Shown here: positions 26,921 to 34,900 of the stretch, piece after piece
Layout: each line of letters begins with the position of its first letter
Position numbering within the stretch: the first letter of the stretch is position 1
Notes under the pieces: generated by a model
What the model was told of the DNA's origin: nothing
Databases searched by the model: none
What the model saw: only the letters and a program-made list of their open reading frames with translations
Made by a program: the position numbers and the translations under genes
Assembly (NCBI GenBank): GCA_031283155.1
Contig: JAITCI010000060.1
Coordinates: 1 to 55,709 of the forward strand
Length of the DNA stretch: 55,709 nt
Reading direction: 5' to 3'
DNA from: Spirochaetota bacterium
Lineage (GTDB): Bacteria; Spirochaetota; JAGLSM01; JAKPMW01

Positions 26921-27529
26921 TCAAAGGGGCGCGTGATTTTGACGAGGGGCTGCGGTTTCCAGACAGCGCTCTTCGCTTATAAGCCAGCGCATCGGTTGAT
27001 CCTTTTCTCCGCTCGGGATGTGCGGCAGGATGCAGACTTCGTAGGTAATACCGGCGCTTAGCCCGCCCGCGCGCGCGAGGTATCGATCAAAATAGCCCTT
27101 GCCGTAGCCGAGCCTGTTTCCCGCAGCGTCGAAGCCGAGTCCGGGAATGAACAGAAGACGCTCGCCGATCTCCGTAAGCGCGGGGCAATGGTCTTTCGGC
27201 TCGGCGATTCCAAACCGCGCAGGCATAAGATCATGTTCAATATCTTCTATAATTCTGAGTACCATATCATCGCCGCAGAGAGCAGGGAAGGCAATAGTTC
27301 TCCCCTCTTGCCGCATAGCCCGGGCCAGCGGCAAGAGATCAGGCTCGTTTTTGATGGGCCAATAAAAGCCGAGCGCGGTTTGCGCGCCGAGCGATTCAAT
27401 CAGAGCGGCACAGTGTTCTCTGATCGCCTGATCCGCCGCGAGGCGAATCTCCGGCGGGATCGCCATTCGCCTTTGGAGCAGAAGCGCGCGCAGAATTTTT
27501 TTATCGTCGTTTGCCGGGCGCGTATTCAT
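26921..27529 (-). CDS. 5-formyltetrahydrofolate cyclo-ligase
   Basis: 202 residues from ATG 27529; an alternative start at 27595 adds 22 residues that do not fit the family. ATP-dependent conversion of 5-formyl-THF to 5,10-methenyl-THF in one-carbon metabolism. LFIPGLGFDAAGNRLGYGKG then YFDRYL is the family signature, including the phosphate-binding glycine loop; KKILRALLLQRR is the N-terminal substrate-binding helix. No clear ribosome site is visible. It is divergent from the acyl thioesterase with an 80-nt gap. Confidence 0.9.
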   Translation of the reverse strand: MNTRPANDDKKILRALLLQRRMAIPPEIRLAADQAIREHCAALIESLGAQTALGFYWPIKNEPDLLPLARAMRQEGRTIAFPALCGDDMVLRIIEDIEHDLMPARFGIAEPKDHCPALTEIGERLLFIPGLGFDAAGNRLGYGKGYFDRYLARAGGLSAGITYEVCILPHIPSGEKDQPMRWLISEERCLETAAPRQNHAPL

Positions 27530-27609
27530 CACGGGGAAAATATAGCGCAGTGCCGGACAGGGCTGGCTATATTTAACCATGTTGTTCCCGATCATGTATG
27601 GAGGTACCC

Positions 27610-28497
27610 ATGCCTTATGTATATACAGAAAAATTTGCTCTTCGTATTCATGAGTGCGACGCCTATGGACACCTGAATCACGTCGATTATTTTCATTTTA
27701 TGCAGCATATCGCCCATACCGCCTGCAAGGCCATAGGCTGGAGCCGCGAGCGTTTCATGGAGATGAATATGCTGTGGGTGGTGCGGACAAGCCATGTCGA
27801 ATTCCGCAAGCCCCTCCTTTTTGGAAGCGAGATCACCCTCCAGACCTGGGTGGCGACTGTGCGGCAGTCGCGCAGTATCCGGCGGTACCGCTTTCTGAAC
27901 GAGCAGGGGGAGGTATGCGCGGAAGCGATGAGTGAATGGATTCTGCTCGACCGCAAGACCGGTCTGCCTGCGCGGATAGGAAAAGAATTCATCACGGATT
28001 TTTACGAAAGCGGCGATATGTCCATCGTGGAGGGCGAGTCAAACGCGCGGCCATTGCGTTTTGATTTTGATTCTCCGCCGGACTGCGCCCACCTGTATCC
28101 GGCCCGTGCGGGGTGGCGCGATCTGGACGTGGATTGGCGGATCAATAATGTGGTTTACGTCGGCTGGATCGGGATTTGCGGACTGGACGTCCTGGAGGCA
28201 TACAACTGGCCTTTCCAGCGGCAGGTTGAACGCGGCTTCGGGATAGTTGCGCGCGATTACGATATTGAGTACCTCAGCCCCGCCGCTCTGGGGGATGAGA
28301 TTGGGGTGTATACCTGGGTGAGCAATGTGCGCCGTGTTTCCGCCGAGCGAAGATATGTTGTCATGCGCAAGGCGGACGGGGTATGCCTCGCGCGCGCGAG
28401 GGCGCTTTGGGCATGGGTGAGCCTGAAAGAGGGGAAGCTCATTCCCTTGCCGGACGACTTTTACGCAGATTTCAAAAAAAATATTCTGACGGGTTAG
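27610..28497 (+). CDS. Double-hotdog acyl-ACP/acyl-CoA thioesterase
   Basis: 295 residues from ATG 27610 (GGAGG 5 nt upstream). Two hotdog domains in tandem: the first has IHECDAYGHLNHVDYFHFMQHIAH (about 10-33), the second DLDVDWRINNVVYVGWIGICGLD (about 171-195). Acyl-ACP thioesterases (FatA-like) have this arrangement, with catalytic residues in the second domain. It probably releases fatty acids from acyl-ACP or hydrolyses an acyl-CoA. A dense hairpin-repeat block starts within 12 nt of its stop. Confidence 0.82.
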   Translation: MPYVYTEKFALRIHECDAYGHLNHVDYFHFMQHIAHTACKAIGWSRERFMEMNMLWVVRTSHVEFRKPLLFGSEITLQTWVATVRQSRSIRRYRFLNEQGEVCAEAMSEWILLDRKTGLPARIGKEFITDFYESGDMSIVEGESNARPLRFDFDSPPDCAHLYPARAGWRDLDVDWRINNVVYVGWIGICGLDVLEAYNWPFQRQVERGFGIVARDYDIEYLSPAALGDEIGVYTWVSNVRRVSAERRYVVMRKADGVCLARARALWAWVSLKEGKLIPLPDDFYADFKKNILTG

Positions 28498-28741
28498 CCC
28501 GCGCAGAAGCGTACATCCATGTACGCGCGCAATGCACTGCGCAAAACTCGCGGCTGCTCTGCACACTACGCGCCAGCCGCGTGCGCTGTGTGCAGACATC
28601 CTGTCTGCAACAGAACATCCTGTTCTAGCCCCGCGCAGAAGCGTACATCCTTGTACGCGCGCGATGCACCGCGCACTGCAGCGACATCCATGTCGCTGCG
28701 CGGTGTGCGACATCCTGTCTGCAACAGAACATCCTGTTCTA
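28498..28741. repeat. Dense array of ATCC-loop hairpins between two convergent genes
   Basis: The whole gap between the thioesterase and nadB is built of hairpins: GCGTACAT-CC-ATGTACGC (28509-28526), GCGCGCAATGCACTGCGC (28522-28540), GCAGACATCCTGTCTGC (28592-28608), AGAACATCCTGTTCT (28612-28626), GCGTACA-TCCT-TGTACGC (28641-28658), a 10-bp stem GCAGCGACAT-CC-ATGTCGCTGC split by CC (28678-28699), GACATCCTGTC (28709-28719) and AGAACATCCTGTTCT again (28726-28740). The last one ends at the nadB stop codon. Two larger repeats (28498-28626 and 28631-28740) are visible. Stems vary with pairing kept; the loop does not. Confidence 0.85.
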
Positions 28742-30295
28742 GTCTTTTCGGAAGTGGCAGCCCAGACTCCCGCGATTGCGCCAGGCGGAGCGCGCGATCT
28801 CGAGGCCGGTCGTCACCGCGTTTCGGAGTTCGACGATTGATCGCGTCAGGCGCGTGTTGCGGTAAAAGTCTTCGATGTTTTTTTGCAGACTCCCGAGATC
28901 GCTGAAGGCGCGGTTTAAGCGGCGGGTTGTACGCGCGGGGCCGACGTAATTCCACATGATGTGTTTGAGGGTAGCCCAATCCTGCGCGATTAAGATGGGA
29001 TCATGCGCTTCCGGAAGACCCTCGTCCTCCCAGGGGCGTACATCGGGATGATCCTTGCCCTTGAGTTCATCCCAGGTATGCACGATATCGAGAGCGGCGC
29101 GCTTTCCCCAGACGCAGCATTCCAATAAGGATGTGGAGGCGAGCCGATTCGCGCCATGAAGCCCGGTGCAGGCGACCTCGCCAATCGCGTAGAGACGTTT
29201 CAGATTCGTGCGCGCGTTCTCGTTGACGCGGATCCCGCCGCAGGCAAAATGGAAGGCGGGTACCACGGGAATGGGTTCCCGCGTTATGTCTATGCCGTAC
29301 TCGAGGCAGCGCGCGTAGATCGCGGGAAAGTGTCCGCGAATCGCATCGGCAGTCATGGACGAGAGATCCAGAAACACATTCTTCTCTCCGCTTTCAAAAA
29401 GCTCGTCCAATATTCCGCGCGTAACCACGTCGCGCGGCGCGAGGGAACCCATGGCATGATACCGGGGCATGAAATTTTCACCCCTGTGGTTCACGAGGAT
29501 CCCGCCCTCGCCGCGCACCGCCTCGGATATCAGAAAGCTGTCGGCGCGGGGGTGGCAGAGCGTTGTGGGGTGAAATTGCGTGTATTCCATATTGATCAGC
29601 GTCGCGCCCGCGCGGAGAGCCATCGCGAATCCGTCTCCGGTGGCGACCGATGGGTTTGTGGTATGGAGATAGGTTTGTCCGAGGCCGCCGCTTGCGAGGA
29701 CTACCGCGCGCGCGAGGCAGGTATCCACCTTGCGCCGATTCGTATCCAGGATATACGCACCGAGGCATTCCGGCCTGTGATAGCGCGAGAGTGTATCGAA
29801 GGAATGGTATTCGCGCGTGATCAGTTCAACGGCCATGCGCTCGGTGTGTAATTTGATATTCGGATATGTTTTTGCGAGGCCGAGCAGCGAGGCGACGATT
29901 TCTTTTCCGGTGCTGTCGTCCTTGTGGAGGATGCGTCTCTTGTGGTGCCCGCCCTCGGCGGTCAGGTGGAATTCGCCGCTTTCTTTTGTAAACGGAACCC
30001 TTGCTTTGGAGAGCAGGAGATCCTCCACAACCGCCGGTCCCTCGCGGGAAAGAAGCGCCGCCGATGGCGGATACGAGATCCCGGCGCCGGCGTCCAGAAT
30101 GTCGACGGCAAGTTCTTCCGGGGTATCGTCCGGCGCGCGGTAGATGATCCCGCCCTGGGCGTAGTGCGAATTGCTCTCATGCAGCGATTCGCTCTTCGAG
30201 AGGACGAGTACCTCGCGCCCCTGTTCGGCCAGAGTGATTGCGCAGGCGAGTCCAGCCGCGCCGCATCCTATAATAAGAACTTCAGTTTCGGTCAT
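28739..30295 (-). CDS. nadB: L-aspartate oxidase
   Basis: 518 residues from ATG 30295 (another ATG at 30310 adds five residues). FAD-dependent oxidation of aspartate to iminoaspartate, the first step of NAD synthesis; the partner nadA is not in the window. The dinucleotide-binding motif is EVLIIGCGAAGLACA; ESNSHYAQGGI and GANRLASTSLLECCVWG are family signatures, and HFACGGIRVNENARTN is the FAD/active-site segment. The C-terminal helical domain is complete. The -10 box lies so close to the ATG that the mRNA may be leaderless. Confidence 0.95.
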   Translation of the reverse strand: MTETEVLIIGCGAAGLACAITLAEQGREVLVLSKSESLHESNSHYAQGGIIYRAPDDTPEELAVDILDAGAGISYPPSAALLSREGPAVVEDLLLSKARVPFTKESGEFHLTAEGGHHKRRILHKDDSTGKEIVASLLGLAKTYPNIKLHTERMAVELITREYHSFDTLSRYHRPECLGAYILDTNRRKVDTCLARAVVLASGGLGQTYLHTTNPSVATGDGFAMALRAGATLINMEYTQFHPTTLCHPRADSFLISEAVRGEGGILVNHRGENFMPRYHAMGSLAPRDVVTRGILDELFESGEKNVFLDLSSMTADAIRGHFPAIYARCLEYGIDITREPIPVVPAFHFACGGIRVNENARTNLKRLYAIGEVACTGLHGANRLASTSLLECCVWGKRAALDIVHTWDELKGKDHPDVRPWEDEGLPEAHDPILIAQDWATLKHIMWNYVGPARTTRRLNRAFSDLGSLQKNIEDFYRNTRLTRSIVELRNAVTTGLEIARSAWRNRGSLGCHFRKD

Positions 30296-30301
30296 GGTGT
30301 A

Positions 30302-30330
30302 TTTATACATTTTTCCGGGAAAGATTGCAA
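30302..30330 (-). promoter_or_regulatory. nadB promoter
   Basis: On the minus strand: TTGCAA (plus 30325-30330), a 17-nt spacer containing CCCGGAAAAATG, and TATAAA (30302-30307). The ATG at 30295 is only 7 nt from the -10, about where transcription should start. The spacer block CCCGGAAAAATGTATA is shared with the AAA ATPase promoter at 13278-13305. Confidence 0.55.
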
Positions 30331-30385
30331 CAGCGCAGCAAGTGCCGGTATGATACCGGACGCGGGCTGCTCAGGCACGCGCCCG

Positions 30386-30775
30386 TTAAACGCTCAGGCA
30401 AAATTCTTCAAGCATTAAATCAAATGGTTTCTCAAAGTGGAGGGACATCAGATTTTCAGCCCTGTCCAGTTTAATTGCGGCAAAGCCTTCCAGTTGCAGA
30501 CCTCTGCTTTCCTGTAGCGCGCATATATAGGGAAAATAGATATCCTGCCCAAAACCGCAGGGGCTGAGGCTTTTAGTGATGGAACAGTCCAGGTAATAGT
30601 GTTCGATTAAAAGCTCATAGAGCGCTTTATGCCCTTCGTCGCCGGTATGTATGGGACAGGTAGGGAAGCACCAGGCACCTGCGCTGATATCCGGCTCCGA
30701 GCCGGAATTTTGTTCGCGCAGAAAGGCATAAATGAAATCTTCTCCCGGGGTAATGATGGCGGCGGCAATCTGCAT
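30386..30775 (-). CDS. Nudix-fold-like protein, degenerate
   Basis: 129 residues. MQIAAAIITPGEDFIYAFLRE and GAWCFPTCP resemble the first strands of a Nudix hydrolase (AAxIx...R...G.W.FP), and the C-terminal GFAAIKLDRAEN fits the last strand, but the Nudix box REUxEE is not preserved: the segment reads GHKALYELLIEHYYLD. It may be a non-catalytic relative. It starts 2 nt after the lpxB stop and must share its transcript. Confidence 0.55.
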   Translation of the reverse strand: MQIAAAIITPGEDFIYAFLREQNSGSEPDISAGAWCFPTCPIHTGDEGHKALYELLIEHYYLDCSITKSLSPCGFGQDIYFPYICALQESRGLQLEGFAAIKLDRAENLMSLHFEKPFDLMLEEFCLSV

Positions 30776-30777
30776 AC

Positions 30778-31989
30778 TTATCCCCCCTCTTTCTTTGAAG
30801 AGAATTTAGCTATTGCGCGGCTTGCAATAGTATAACAATCGCCGGGTGCGGGGCGTTCCTGCAGGAGCGAACGGCGAAAGGCTTTCAGTGCCCGGATACG
30901 CCGGGCTGTTTTTTGCTTATCATACAGAAACCGCAGGATCTCTTCGGCAAGCTGCGCCGGACGGGCGTCGCTCTGGAGGAATTCGCGCGCAAGCTCTTTG
31001 CCGCTCAGTATATTCGGAATGCTAATCGAATGTAATTTTTTTTGGATCCCCCACAGTTTTGCCATGATAAACCAGGAGAGCGCGGAGATCTTGTAAAAAA
31101 CCGTGTAGGGACAGCAGGCGAGCGCCGCATCAAGCGTCATGGTGCCTGATTTGACTATCGCGGCGTCGGCGTCGGCAAAAATATCTTCTCCGTTTACAGC
31201 CTGTATATCGATTCCATGACGCCGGAAGTCCTGCGTGAGCCTTTCCTCATGCTTTCTGCCGATGACAGGCGTAATAAAAATTGTATTTGGAAATTGCATA
31301 CGAACGATATGCGCAGCACCTGCAAGCAGTGGAATGAAGCGGCGTATCTCGCTTTTTCGCGCTCCGGCGGCAAGAACGATTTTTTTATCCTGATTCCGGC
31401 ATTTTCGCGCGCCTGTCTGCGCTGTGTTGGCGAGGGGGTGTCCGCAATAGACCGAGCGCGCGCCCAGAGAGGTATAAAATTCATGCCCCTTGCGGTATAT
31501 ATTCAGAAAGAGATCGGTACGCGCCGCAGTTTTGAGCCCGTGCCGCCGGTCATTCCAGAGGAAATTTTGCGGCGGTATAAAGTAAATCACCCTTGCGCCC
31601 GCGCGGCGCGCAAATCGCGCGAGAATGAGATTCAGTCCCTGAGAGTCCACGGCGATGAAGATATCCGGCCGGACGCGCCGCAATAACCGCCGCGCGCGGA
31701 TGATTGCCGCAAGTGCGAAGGGCAGCATCCGCAGGGATTCCGTTATTCCAATCGTGGAAACCGCAGTGATATCCAGCAGCAGCTCAAACCCTGCGTTTTG
31801 CATGGCATGAGAGCCGACGCCGCAGATGCGCCATGCGGGATTGTCTGCCCTAAGTGTCCGCACCAGACCGGCAGCCAGACGGTCTCCGGAAGCCTCTCCC
31901 GCGCTTATGAATACCGTGTAATCGGAATGGGGAATGGCGCTCTCTCCTGGAATTGCCCGCCGAATTGCGGAGAGCATGATACCAAACAT
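30778..31989 (-). CDS. lpxB: Lipid-A-disaccharide synthase (LpxB) homologue
   Basis: 403 residues. A GT-B glycosyltransferase of family GT19 joining UDP-diacylglucosamine and lipid X in lipid A synthesis. The signature SAGEASGD is at 29-36; RPDIFIAVDSQGLNL, IYFIPPQNFLWNDRR and IVKSGTMTLDAALACCP are the usual LpxB blocks. The start is uncertain: ATG 31989 or 31977, both without a clear ribosome site. No other lpx gene is nearby. T. pallidum and T. denticola lack classical lipid A, so its presence helps place the organism or hints at a different glycolipid substrate. Confidence 0.88.
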   Translation of the reverse strand: MFGIMLSAIRRAIPGESAIPHSDYTVFISAGEASGDRLAAGLVRTLRADNPAWRICGVGSHAMQNAGFELLLDITAVSTIGITESLRMLPFALAAIIRARRLLRRVRPDIFIAVDSQGLNLILARFARRAGARVIYFIPPQNFLWNDRRHGLKTAARTDLFLNIYRKGHEFYTSLGARSVYCGHPLANTAQTGARKCRNQDKKIVLAAGARKSEIRRFIPLLAGAAHIVRMQFPNTIFITPVIGRKHEERLTQDFRRHGIDIQAVNGEDIFADADAAIVKSGTMTLDAALACCPYTVFYKISALSWFIMAKLWGIQKKLHSISIPNILSGKELAREFLQSDARPAQLAEEILRFLYDKQKTARRIRALKAFRRSLLQERPAPGDCYTIASRAIAKFSSKKEGG

Positions 31990-32105
31990 ACCATGAATAC
32001 AGAATCGGAGTCCAGTCCATTTTTGAATGGACGTGAAATTCCGCTTGAGTCTTATGCCTGGAATACATATACTGATAATTCAGGCTTTTAAGTGTTATGG
32101 ATCAA

Positions 32106-32137
32106 GCAAGAGGTTTTAACCTTGCGCCAGGGAGGAT
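32106..32137 (+). promoter_or_regulatory. Leader hairpin and ribosome site of the DUF4197 gene
   Basis: GCAAGAGGTT and AACCTTGC (32106-32125) can pair with one bulged base just before the GGGAGG ribosome site (about 32129-32134). It could limit translation; weak evidence. Confidence 0.25.
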
Positions 32138-32139
32138 AT

Positions 32140-32868
32140 ATGCGGCAGTTGAAACGAAACTGTATTTTCGGCGGAGCTTTTATATTGACAATTTTCGTTG
32201 TTTCCTGCGCGAATGTGACCAAAATCGCCGCCAATACGCAAAAAAAGGGACTCACCGAAAGCCAGATCATAGCCGGATTGAAGGATGCGCTCAATGTTGG
32301 CTCGAAAAATGCGGCTACGATACTCAATAAAAAAGACGGTTATTTCAGGGACGCCGCCGTAAAGATTCCATTCCCGCCTGAGCTCAGTACCGTCGAGAGA
32401 ACCCTGCGCTCATTTGGTGCCGGTTCAAACGTGGACACATTTATTGAGCGAATGAACAGGGGTGCCGAGGACGCCGCGATTGAGTCAGTTGATATCTTTG
32501 CGGGCAAGGTGCGCGCCATGACCTTTGCGGACGCGCGCACAATTCTTTTTGGCGGAGTCGATAATGCCGCGACGCAGTATTTCAAGCGCACCACAACAGA
32601 CAGCCTCGCGGCGGCTTTCAGGCCAAAAATAGGAAATTCACTCGACAAGGTGCATGCCACAACCCTTTGGCGGGAGATCACGCAGCAGTACAACAAGATT
32701 CCCGGAGTCAATAAGGTGGACACGGATTTGATCCGATATGTCTGCGATCGCGCGCTTTCCGGTTTGTTCAGCAAGATTGAAATCGAAGAACGCAGGATTC
32801 GCAAAGAGCCGGCATTTCGTGTTACGGCTATTCTCAAACAGGTCTTTGGCGAATTGGACAAAAAGTAG
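32140..32868 (+). CDS. DUF4197 lipoprotein
   Basis: 242 residues from ATG 32140 (GGGAGG upstream). Signal with lipobox VVSC (Cys about 22). The body GLTESQIIAGLKDALNVGSKNA, then YFRDAAVKIPFPPEL, then KVRAMTFADARTILFGG...ATQYFKRTTTDSL, matches the DUF4197 family, small periplasmic or lipid-anchored helical proteins of unknown function. Followed 38 nt later by a PilZ-like gene on the same strand. Confidence 0.85.
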   Translation: MRQLKRNCIFGGAFILTIFVVSCANVTKIAANTQKKGLTESQIIAGLKDALNVGSKNAATILNKKDGYFRDAAVKIPFPPELSTVERTLRSFGAGSNVDTFIERMNRGAEDAAIESVDIFAGKVRAMTFADARTILFGGVDNAATQYFKRTTTDSLAAAFRPKIGNSLDKVHATTLWREITQQYNKIPGVNKVDTDLIRYVCDRALSGLFSKIEIEERRIRKEPAFRVTAILKQVFGELDKK

Positions 32869-32906
32869 GACAAGTTTGTTTTCGGTGGCTGCAAAGGAGG
32901 ATCGGT

Positions 32907-33278
32907 ATGTTTGGCTTGAAAACTGAAATTCCGCGCGCGCCGCGTATTGGCGTCCCGGAGGAGCGTTTTGCGGCTCTCGGGATTGATTTTGACGCCAGCG
33001 AGTGCGCCCTTATTGAGAACAGAGTGGCAATAGACGTGAGACTCACGGCCATTACGAATATTTCCGTGGGCGGTCTCAAGGTTGCGCTGGCGGATGTTTC
33101 GCGCGAACCCAAAAAGGATGATACCATTGTTATGCGTATCGCTGGCCGCGAACGCTCCTGGAATATCAAGGGGCGTGTTGCCTGGATCGAGCCTCTCAGC
33201 GCCGGGCAGTGGTGGGCTGGCGTTGAATTTGCTTTTTCTGCGGACGCTTCCTGTTTTTACAGGGCTCTTACCGAATAA
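32907..33278 (+). CDS. PilZ-like domain protein
   Basis: 123 residues, ATG 32907 with AAAGGAGG upstream. AITNISVGGLKVAL has the (D/N)xSxxG element of PilZ domains, and GRVAWIEPLSAGQWWAGVEFAF matches the later strands. The N-terminal RxxxR arm needed for c-di-GMP binding is not clear (EERF or ENRVAIDVR are the only candidates), so ligand binding is uncertain. Probably co-transcribed with the DUF4197 gene. Confidence 0.7.
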   Translation: MFGLKTEIPRAPRIGVPEERFAALGIDFDASECALIENRVAIDVRLTAITNISVGGLKVALADVSREPKKDDTIVMRIAGRERSWNIKGRVAWIEPLSAGQWWAGVEFAFSADASCFYRALTE

Positions 33279-33296
33279 CGCTTCCAAATGAACAAG

Positions 33297-33324
33297 ACCA
33301 GGGGTATAAGTATATACCCCTGGT
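33297..33324. terminator. Bidirectional terminator hairpin
   Basis: ACCAGGGGTATA (33297-33308), loop AGTA, TATACCCCTGGT (33313-33324): a perfect 12-bp stem between convergent genes (PilZ-like and serpin). T-richness after it is modest on both strands. Confidence 0.6.
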
Positions 33325-33347
33325 TATTGCAAAAGTCCGACGGTCTG

Positions 33348-34568
33348 CTATTCCGGTTTTTCCAATTTGCCCATAAATAACGGCATCAGGCTTGTGTTAT
33401 CCACGATGCAGTACGCGAAGGGGCGATCCGCCGTAAAAATGAATGGAGGCGGCTCGGATAAGACTGCGCTGGTGCGGACTGCGCCCATAGTCACCGCAGC
33501 GGCCTTTGTTCCCTGTTCGTCAACGCTGATCACTGCCTTATGCAAAACCAGCCCGATGTTGAGATTTTTCGCCCCGCTGATGCCCGAAAGATCCGCATTG
33601 GTGCCGAAGGCCGCGCCCATCCCAAGCTGGGAGAGTGCCGGAATCAGATTGATCGTGCCGAAGCTCGTTTTGAAAATTGGAATTTCCACTATTCCCTTGC
33701 GTTCTTTGAGCGCAGCGAGGAGCGTTTTGAATTTTGTCCAGTCCATACCCTGAAGAATGTTGTTCAGCGGAACACCTGCATTCGGAAGGATAATGTACAT
33801 CGAATAGCGTTTGTTGCCATAGGGAATCTCCGCAATGGCCAGGGTGTTATCCGAAGCGTAGCGGTAGGTGTCGCTCTGCCTCATCATGGTCACATTTGAC
33901 TTGACTCCATTGCCCTGGGTGAAAGGTTTTTGCTGATTCATTCTGCTGTCAAATGTATTCGCCCATTTACCATTGAAATAGATCGCGTTGACTGCCAGGA
34001 GTATCATGTCTTTGGTGATCGAATCTATTATGGAAGGAATCATGCTCTGGGTTTTTTTGTTGATCCAGGCGTTCACGCTTCTGACCGCTTCCGGTTTGCC
34101 GAAATCCAGCTTTTTGACTTCAGCATTCAGGGCGGAATTCTTTTTTGTAAAGCCCGAAAGCAGTTTTACGTCCTTGTCATACCACAGAGAGTTTGCGATA
34201 TCGAGCTGAATCCCGCTGTCCCTGGGCAGCTTTGCCAGGACAAGGTTTTGAATTGCTTCGTTCATTTCCTTCTCGCTGATTTGCGCGAGTCCGAGGGTTT
34301 TGCGCATGGCTTCCAGGGTATCGCCCTTTGCTCCGTTCATGATCATGGTCAGGGCAAGCTCAATCGAGGCTGGCGAGAGGAAGATATTATCTGAACTTAT
34401 ACTTTTGTGCAAGTTTCTGAAGAGTGCGAATCCAAATTCACCCACCGCATCCGAGTATTTTTGCAAGCGCATGGTTTTGTCTCCCGTTTCAGCCGCAATG
34501 GATTGGTTGATAAGAAGAATCGAGAGCGTTCCAATAAGGACGCAGACCAGGAAGATTCTGAGTTTCAT
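33348..34568 (-). CDS. Secreted serpin
   Basis: 406 residues from ATG 34568 (AAGGAA 7 nt upstream), with signal peptide MKLRIFLVCVLIGTLSILLI to about residue 27. Full serpin fold: NIFLSPASIELALTMIMNGAKG, LLAVNAIYFNGKWANTFD, HKAVISVDEQGTKAAAVT, FTADRPFAYCI. The hinge E351-T360 (EQGTKAAAVT) has the small residues needed for loop insertion, so it should be inhibitory. By the 17-residue rule P1-P1' is Ser367-Ala368 in RTSAVLSEPPPF; Arg365 is an alternative. A secreted or periplasmic protease inhibitor, plausible for defence against host or gut proteases. Confidence 0.93.
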   Translation of the reverse strand: MKLRIFLVCVLIGTLSILLINQSIAAETGDKTMRLQKYSDAVGEFGFALFRNLHKSISSDNIFLSPASIELALTMIMNGAKGDTLEAMRKTLGLAQISEKEMNEAIQNLVLAKLPRDSGIQLDIANSLWYDKDVKLLSGFTKKNSALNAEVKKLDFGKPEAVRSVNAWINKKTQSMIPSIIDSITKDMILLAVNAIYFNGKWANTFDSRMNQQKPFTQGNGVKSNVTMMRQSDTYRYASDNTLAIAEIPYGNKRYSMYIILPNAGVPLNNILQGMDWTKFKTLLAALKERKGIVEIPIFKTSFGTINLIPALSQLGMGAAFGTNADLSGISGAKNLNIGLVLHKAVISVDEQGTKAAAVTMGAVRTSAVLSEPPPFIFTADRPFAYCIVDNTSLMPLFMGKLEKPE

Positions 34569-34591
34569 TTCTTTTTCCTTAACATTTGTTG

Positions 34592-34610
34592 GGTTCGTGT
34601 TTTCCGAACC
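34592..34610 (-). promoter_or_regulatory. Palindrome in the serpin leader
   Basis: GGTTCG (34592-34597) and CGAACC (34605-34610) around TGTTTTC lie 24 nt before the serpin ATG. A TATACT-like -10 (minus strand, about 34621-34626) precedes it. Possible operator or leader hairpin. Confidence 0.35.
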
Positions 34611-34731
34611 TGATTCTTTTAAGTATACACTGTTTCGCTTTTTTCGCGTGTGGTATTGCGCGTCGTTCCTGATTCTGAGCGGCGGATTATTCGCGCGTAT
34701 TCGCCGGCCCCTCGCCAAAATCGCCATCCAT

Positions 34732-34761
34732 TTCCAGAAGCAGGAGTACGTACTTCTGGAA
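34732..34761. repeat. Hairpin with AGGAGTACGT loop
   Basis: TTCCAGAAG (34732-34740), CAGGAGTACGTA, CTTCTGGAA (34753-34761). The loop nearly equals that of 10872-10883 while the stem differs with pairing kept. Confidence 0.65.
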
Positions 34762-34900
34762 GCGAGTGGCGCTTCGCATCCGGCTCAGCGAGGAGATGCT
34801 TGAGTTTTTCCCTGCTTCCGCTTAGACTGGAGGTATACCGCCTTTTTTACCGCTAAAAAGGAGTTATGCCATAATCGAAAATGAGAAGCGCGCGCAGTTT

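Noticed and set aside
28498-28741. CRISPR-like array
   Set aside because: Units are short hairpins of differing sequence without constant repeat length or spacers, and no cas genes are nearby.
28519-28905. Cys-rich small ORFs with repeated HPVCNRTSCSS
   Set aside because: They are translations of the hairpin repeats, in several frames, with no start signals.
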